Assembly: GCF_025024155.1 (NCBI RefSeq)
Contig: NW_026251873.1
Coordinates: forward strand, 1-26,027
DNA: 26,027 bases
Source of the DNA: Gamsiella multidivaricata
Taxonomy: Eukaryota > Mortierellomycota > Mortierellomycetes > Mortierellales > Mortierellaceae
Reading direction: 5' to 3'
Positions 23,891 through 26,027 of the stretch are shown here, one piece after another. The notes below the pieces were generated by a model. It saw nothing but the letters and a program-made list of their open reading frames with translations, searched no databases and had not been told where the DNA came from. The position numbers and the translations under genes are program-made. Every line of letters starts with the position of its first letter. Position 1 is the first letter of the stretch.

Positions 23891-24112
23891 AAATAGGCAT
23901 GTGGAGCCTTTTAATAATATGTTCCAGAATAATAACCACCTCCACTCCCCCCGCTCCTCCGCGGCGGACACCTCACAGCCGACTCTTCTCCGCAAGAAAA
24001 GACCTTTTCGAACGGCCGAAACGGGTCCAACTGACCCCGAAGCGATAAAAAAAGAACGAGGGTGCCAGAAATAAGCTTTTGCTTATCCGCTTCCTGCCTT
24101 TTGCATCCATCC

Positions 24113-24163
24113 CCACTCTCCACTCTCCACTTTCCACCTTCCACTTTCCGCTTTCCCCTTTCC
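24113..24163 (+). repeat. Degenerate CTCCACT/TTCCACT tandem repeat
   Basis: About six or seven imperfect heptamers (CTCCACT, TTCCACC, TTCCACT and similar) in the leader region of the transporter gene. Confidence 0.75.
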
Positions 24164-24165
24164 AT

Positions 24166-24215
24166 CATTGCCGCCATCACTACCATCGCTGCCATTGCTG
24201 CCATTGCTGCCATTA
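24166..24215 (+). repeat. ATTGCTGCC-type nonamer tandem repeat
   Basis: Units of ATTGCTGCC and close variants (ATTGCCGCC, ATCGCTGCC) about five times in tandem, adjoining the previous repeat. Confidence 0.75.
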
Positions 24216-24322
24216 CTCTGGAGCTGCAGGAGCAGGAAGACTGATCCACAAACGGTGCATCTCAGCATTCGTTTGACCCCCCCCCCCTCAAAACGGGGCT
24301 GTCTCTATTTTTCAGGCACCGC

Positions 24323-24356
24323 CACTCAACACTCAACGCTCAACGCTCAACACTAA
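24323..24356 (+). repeat. CTCAACR heptamer tandem repeat
   Basis: Four or five imperfect CTCAACA/CTCAACG heptamers ending about 45 bases before the transporter ATG, within the presumed 5' leader. Confidence 0.75.
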
Positions 24357-24400
24357 ACCAATACGTGCATATTCAATTCGAGTAGGATAGCGATACAACA

Positions 24401-26027
24401 ATGTGGGCGCGCAAGGCAAGAGGAGAGACCCTTTTGGAAGATGAAGAGCGCGAGGAATTGATGTTGACACGGAGAGGATCCCCGTCTCCGACACCCGAAA
24501 ACCGTACACCTCTGCATGCGTTATTAGCACCAGACGAAAAGGAACCCGAGATAAGGACACCCATGTCTGTCAAGGATAGCTGGAACTTTGCACTCTTGGT
24601 CGTTTTATGTAAGGAACCATCAATTCGTCTCTATAAAGCGGTAGACCCTCTCGCACTGTTGTCTAACAAAGGAGCTGGGTTGGTCGATTGGTTGGTTGGT
24701 TGGTTGGTTTGATGATAGATCTGTTGCAGGGTGTCCCTGTAGGATTGGCGTTCGGCAGTATCCCGTTTCTACTCAAGGCCAAGATGAGCTATTCCCAGAT
24801 CGGGATCTTCTCACTCGCACACTACCCCTACAGCATGAAATTCCTTTGGTCGCCCATCGTCGACGCCCTCTACAATAAGAAGATCGGTCGTCGCAAATCT
24901 TGGATTGTTCCGATCCAGCTCCTGACGGGGTTCATGTTCCTATGGCTGGGAACCAACATTGATACCTGGATGGGTCAGGATCAGGTTGAGGTCGGAACCT
25001 TGACGACCGTGTTCTTCGTCCTCATTTTCTTCTCGGCCACTCAAGATATTGCAGTCGATGGATGGGCATTGACGTTACTGTCAAAGGACAATGTCTCGTA
25101 TGCGTCGACTGCTCAAACGATCGGACTTAACTCGGGATACTTCCTATCGTTCACGGTTTTTCTGGCCTTCAACTCGCCGGAATTCAGCAACAAGTACTTC
25201 CGGTCGGCGCCTCAGGAGGTGGGATTGGTGCCCCTGGGAGGATACCTCAAGTTCTGGTCGATGATGTACTTTGCGATCACACTCTGGCTCGTCTTTCTGA
25301 AGAAAGAGGAGCCTTCTCAGTCGGAACAGGATGATATCGACATCATGTCCGTGTACAAGATCATCTTGAAGATCATTCGTCTGCCTCATATGAAGTCGTT
25401 GATGGTCGTGCTGTTGACAGCCAAGATTGGGTTCATCGCGAACGGAGCGGTGACGGCGCTGAAGCTGCTGGAGAAGGGATTTAGCAAGGAGGATTTGGCA
25501 CTCGCAGTGTTGATCGATTTTCCGTTCCAGATTCTATTTGGATATTATGCAGTCCGCTGGAGTTCTGGACCACGGCCACTCAAGCCAGTAAGTTTCGAAT
25601 ATGTCGTCGATAGGTTCACTCTCGTTCTCATAGCTGCTTCTCTCTTTTTTTTTTCTTTATTCTTTTTTTTTTTTGTCTTTCTTCTGTTCCAGCTTGCTAA
25701 TGCTTTGCATTTGCATTTGAGTACATAGTGGTTGTATGCGTTCTGCGCGCATTTGGTCTGCTGTATCGTAGCAATGCTGATAGTAGCATCATTCCCTGCA
25801 GATGGCCAAGTCACTTCGACCTACTTTTACTTGGTCCTCGCAACTACCGTGACAACATCCTTCACGAGGTAAGCGTCTGAATTTGCTCCGCATGAGGGGA
25901 AAGGCTTGAACCTAGTGATGGTATTCAAAAGGGCATGTTTCTATCAACAATACTAAACCTTGGGACGCCATCCTATCTTTCCATGACGCACTATTTTGCT
26001 TAATTCTTCATTGCAGCACAGTTGCAT
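24401..26027 (+). CDS. SLC33A1: Acetyl-CoA transporter, SLC33A1/AT-1 family (3' truncated by window)
   Basis: Exons 24401-24608, 24719-25587, 25729-25868 and 26017 onward (phases 1, 0, 2); the gene continues past the window. AT-1 proteins are major-facilitator-type membrane proteins that import acetyl-CoA into the ER lumen for acetylation of secretory-pathway proteins. After a hydrophilic N-terminus (about 1-55) the family signatures are clear: YLLQGVPVGLAFGSIPF, WSPIVDALYNKKIGRRKSW, FFSATQDIAVDGWALTLLS, YASTAQTIGLNSGYFLS and IGFIANGAVTALKLLEKG. Several membrane segments are evident. Intron 1 contains a TTGG repeat before its acceptor. Intron 2 has a competing acceptor 36 bases upstream of the one I used. 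The last 11 bases belong to exon 4 by frame (AG joined to C gives Ser). The family is secure; SLC33A1 is the human family name, not a formal fungal symbol. Confidence 0.9.
24688..24709 (+). repeat. TTGG tetranucleotide repeat in transporter intron 1
   Basis: Five tandem TTGG units within intron 24609-24718, ending nine bases before the acceptor. It is the reverse complement of the CCAA repeat at 18778-18800. Confidence 0.85.
25588..25728 (+). other. Transporter intron 2 with competing acceptors
   Basis: Donor GTAAGT at 25588. A long pyrimidine tract leads to TTCCAG ending at 25692, then TGCTAAT at 25696-25702 and ACATAG ending at 25728. The 36 bases between the two acceptors are in frame but end in TAG, so only the second acceptor gives a continuing transporter. 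Confidence 0.7.

Larger units (their letters stand above)
23722..24400 (+). promoter_or_regulatory. Anillin-like 3' end and acetyl-CoA transporter leader
   Basis: A 679-base spacer. AATAAA at 23885-23890 lies 164 bases after the anillin-like stop. From about 24090 the plus strand holds short tandem repeats and C/T-rich DNA leading to the ATG at 24401. No gene is visible. Confidence 0.6.

Overview
This window looks like nuclear DNA of an early-diverging filamentous fungus, most like Mortierellomycotina/Mucoromycota. That placement is an inference. It rests on short GT-AG introns, branch sites close to TACTAAC or TACTAAT, many A/T homopolymers, long C/T-rich leaders before start codons, AATAAA signals after stops, and proteins whose closest recognisable families are fungal or generally eukaryotic. 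I saw no bacterial, viral or mobile-element gene and no CRISPR array.

Layout. Positions 1-2240 hold no convincing gene; the last 650 bases are a C/T-rich promoter and leader region ending in a CAA repeat. A single-exon family-2 glycosyltransferase (polysaccharide/hyaluronan-synthase-like) lies at 2241-3977 (+). It converges with a four-exon BMS1 ribosome-biogenesis GTPase at 4341-8256 (-). BMS1 shares a 408-base divergent promoter with a mitochondrial Mg2+ channel of the MRS2 family (8665-10757, +, four exons). After a 1.9-kb spacer with a strong G-quadruplex candidate come an F-box/leucine-rich-repeat protein (12641-15529, two exons), a PEX11 peroxisome-division protein (15903-17663, three exons, with an 818-base first intron), and a RING plus TRAF-type zinc-finger E3 ligase candidate (18035-19996, four exons). 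Next are an anillin/Bud4-like protein with a PH domain and a 122-glutamine tract (21079-23721, five exons) and the 5' part of an acetyl-CoA transporter of the SLC33A1/AT-1 family (24401 to the window end, at least four exons).

The genes are mostly housekeeping: ribosome assembly, mitochondrial magnesium, peroxisome proliferation, ubiquitin ligation, septum/cortex organisation and ER acetyl-CoA import. They do not form an operon or an obvious cluster; each has its own leader and most have a visible polyadenylation signal. The F-box and RING proteins could both belong to ubiquitin pathways, but nothing in the sequence links them.

The most unusual content is at the level of repeats and transcript structure. 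There is a 366-base CAA/CAG tract encoding 122 uninterrupted glutamines, open on the opposite strand as poly-leucine. A 31-base A tract ends three bases before the MRS2 start, and a CAA repeat ends just before the glycosyltransferase start. Several splice sites have competing acceptors that would change or truncate the protein. I found no clear previously undescribed multi-gene system. All exon boundaries were derived by hand from splice consensus and frame, not from transcripts.
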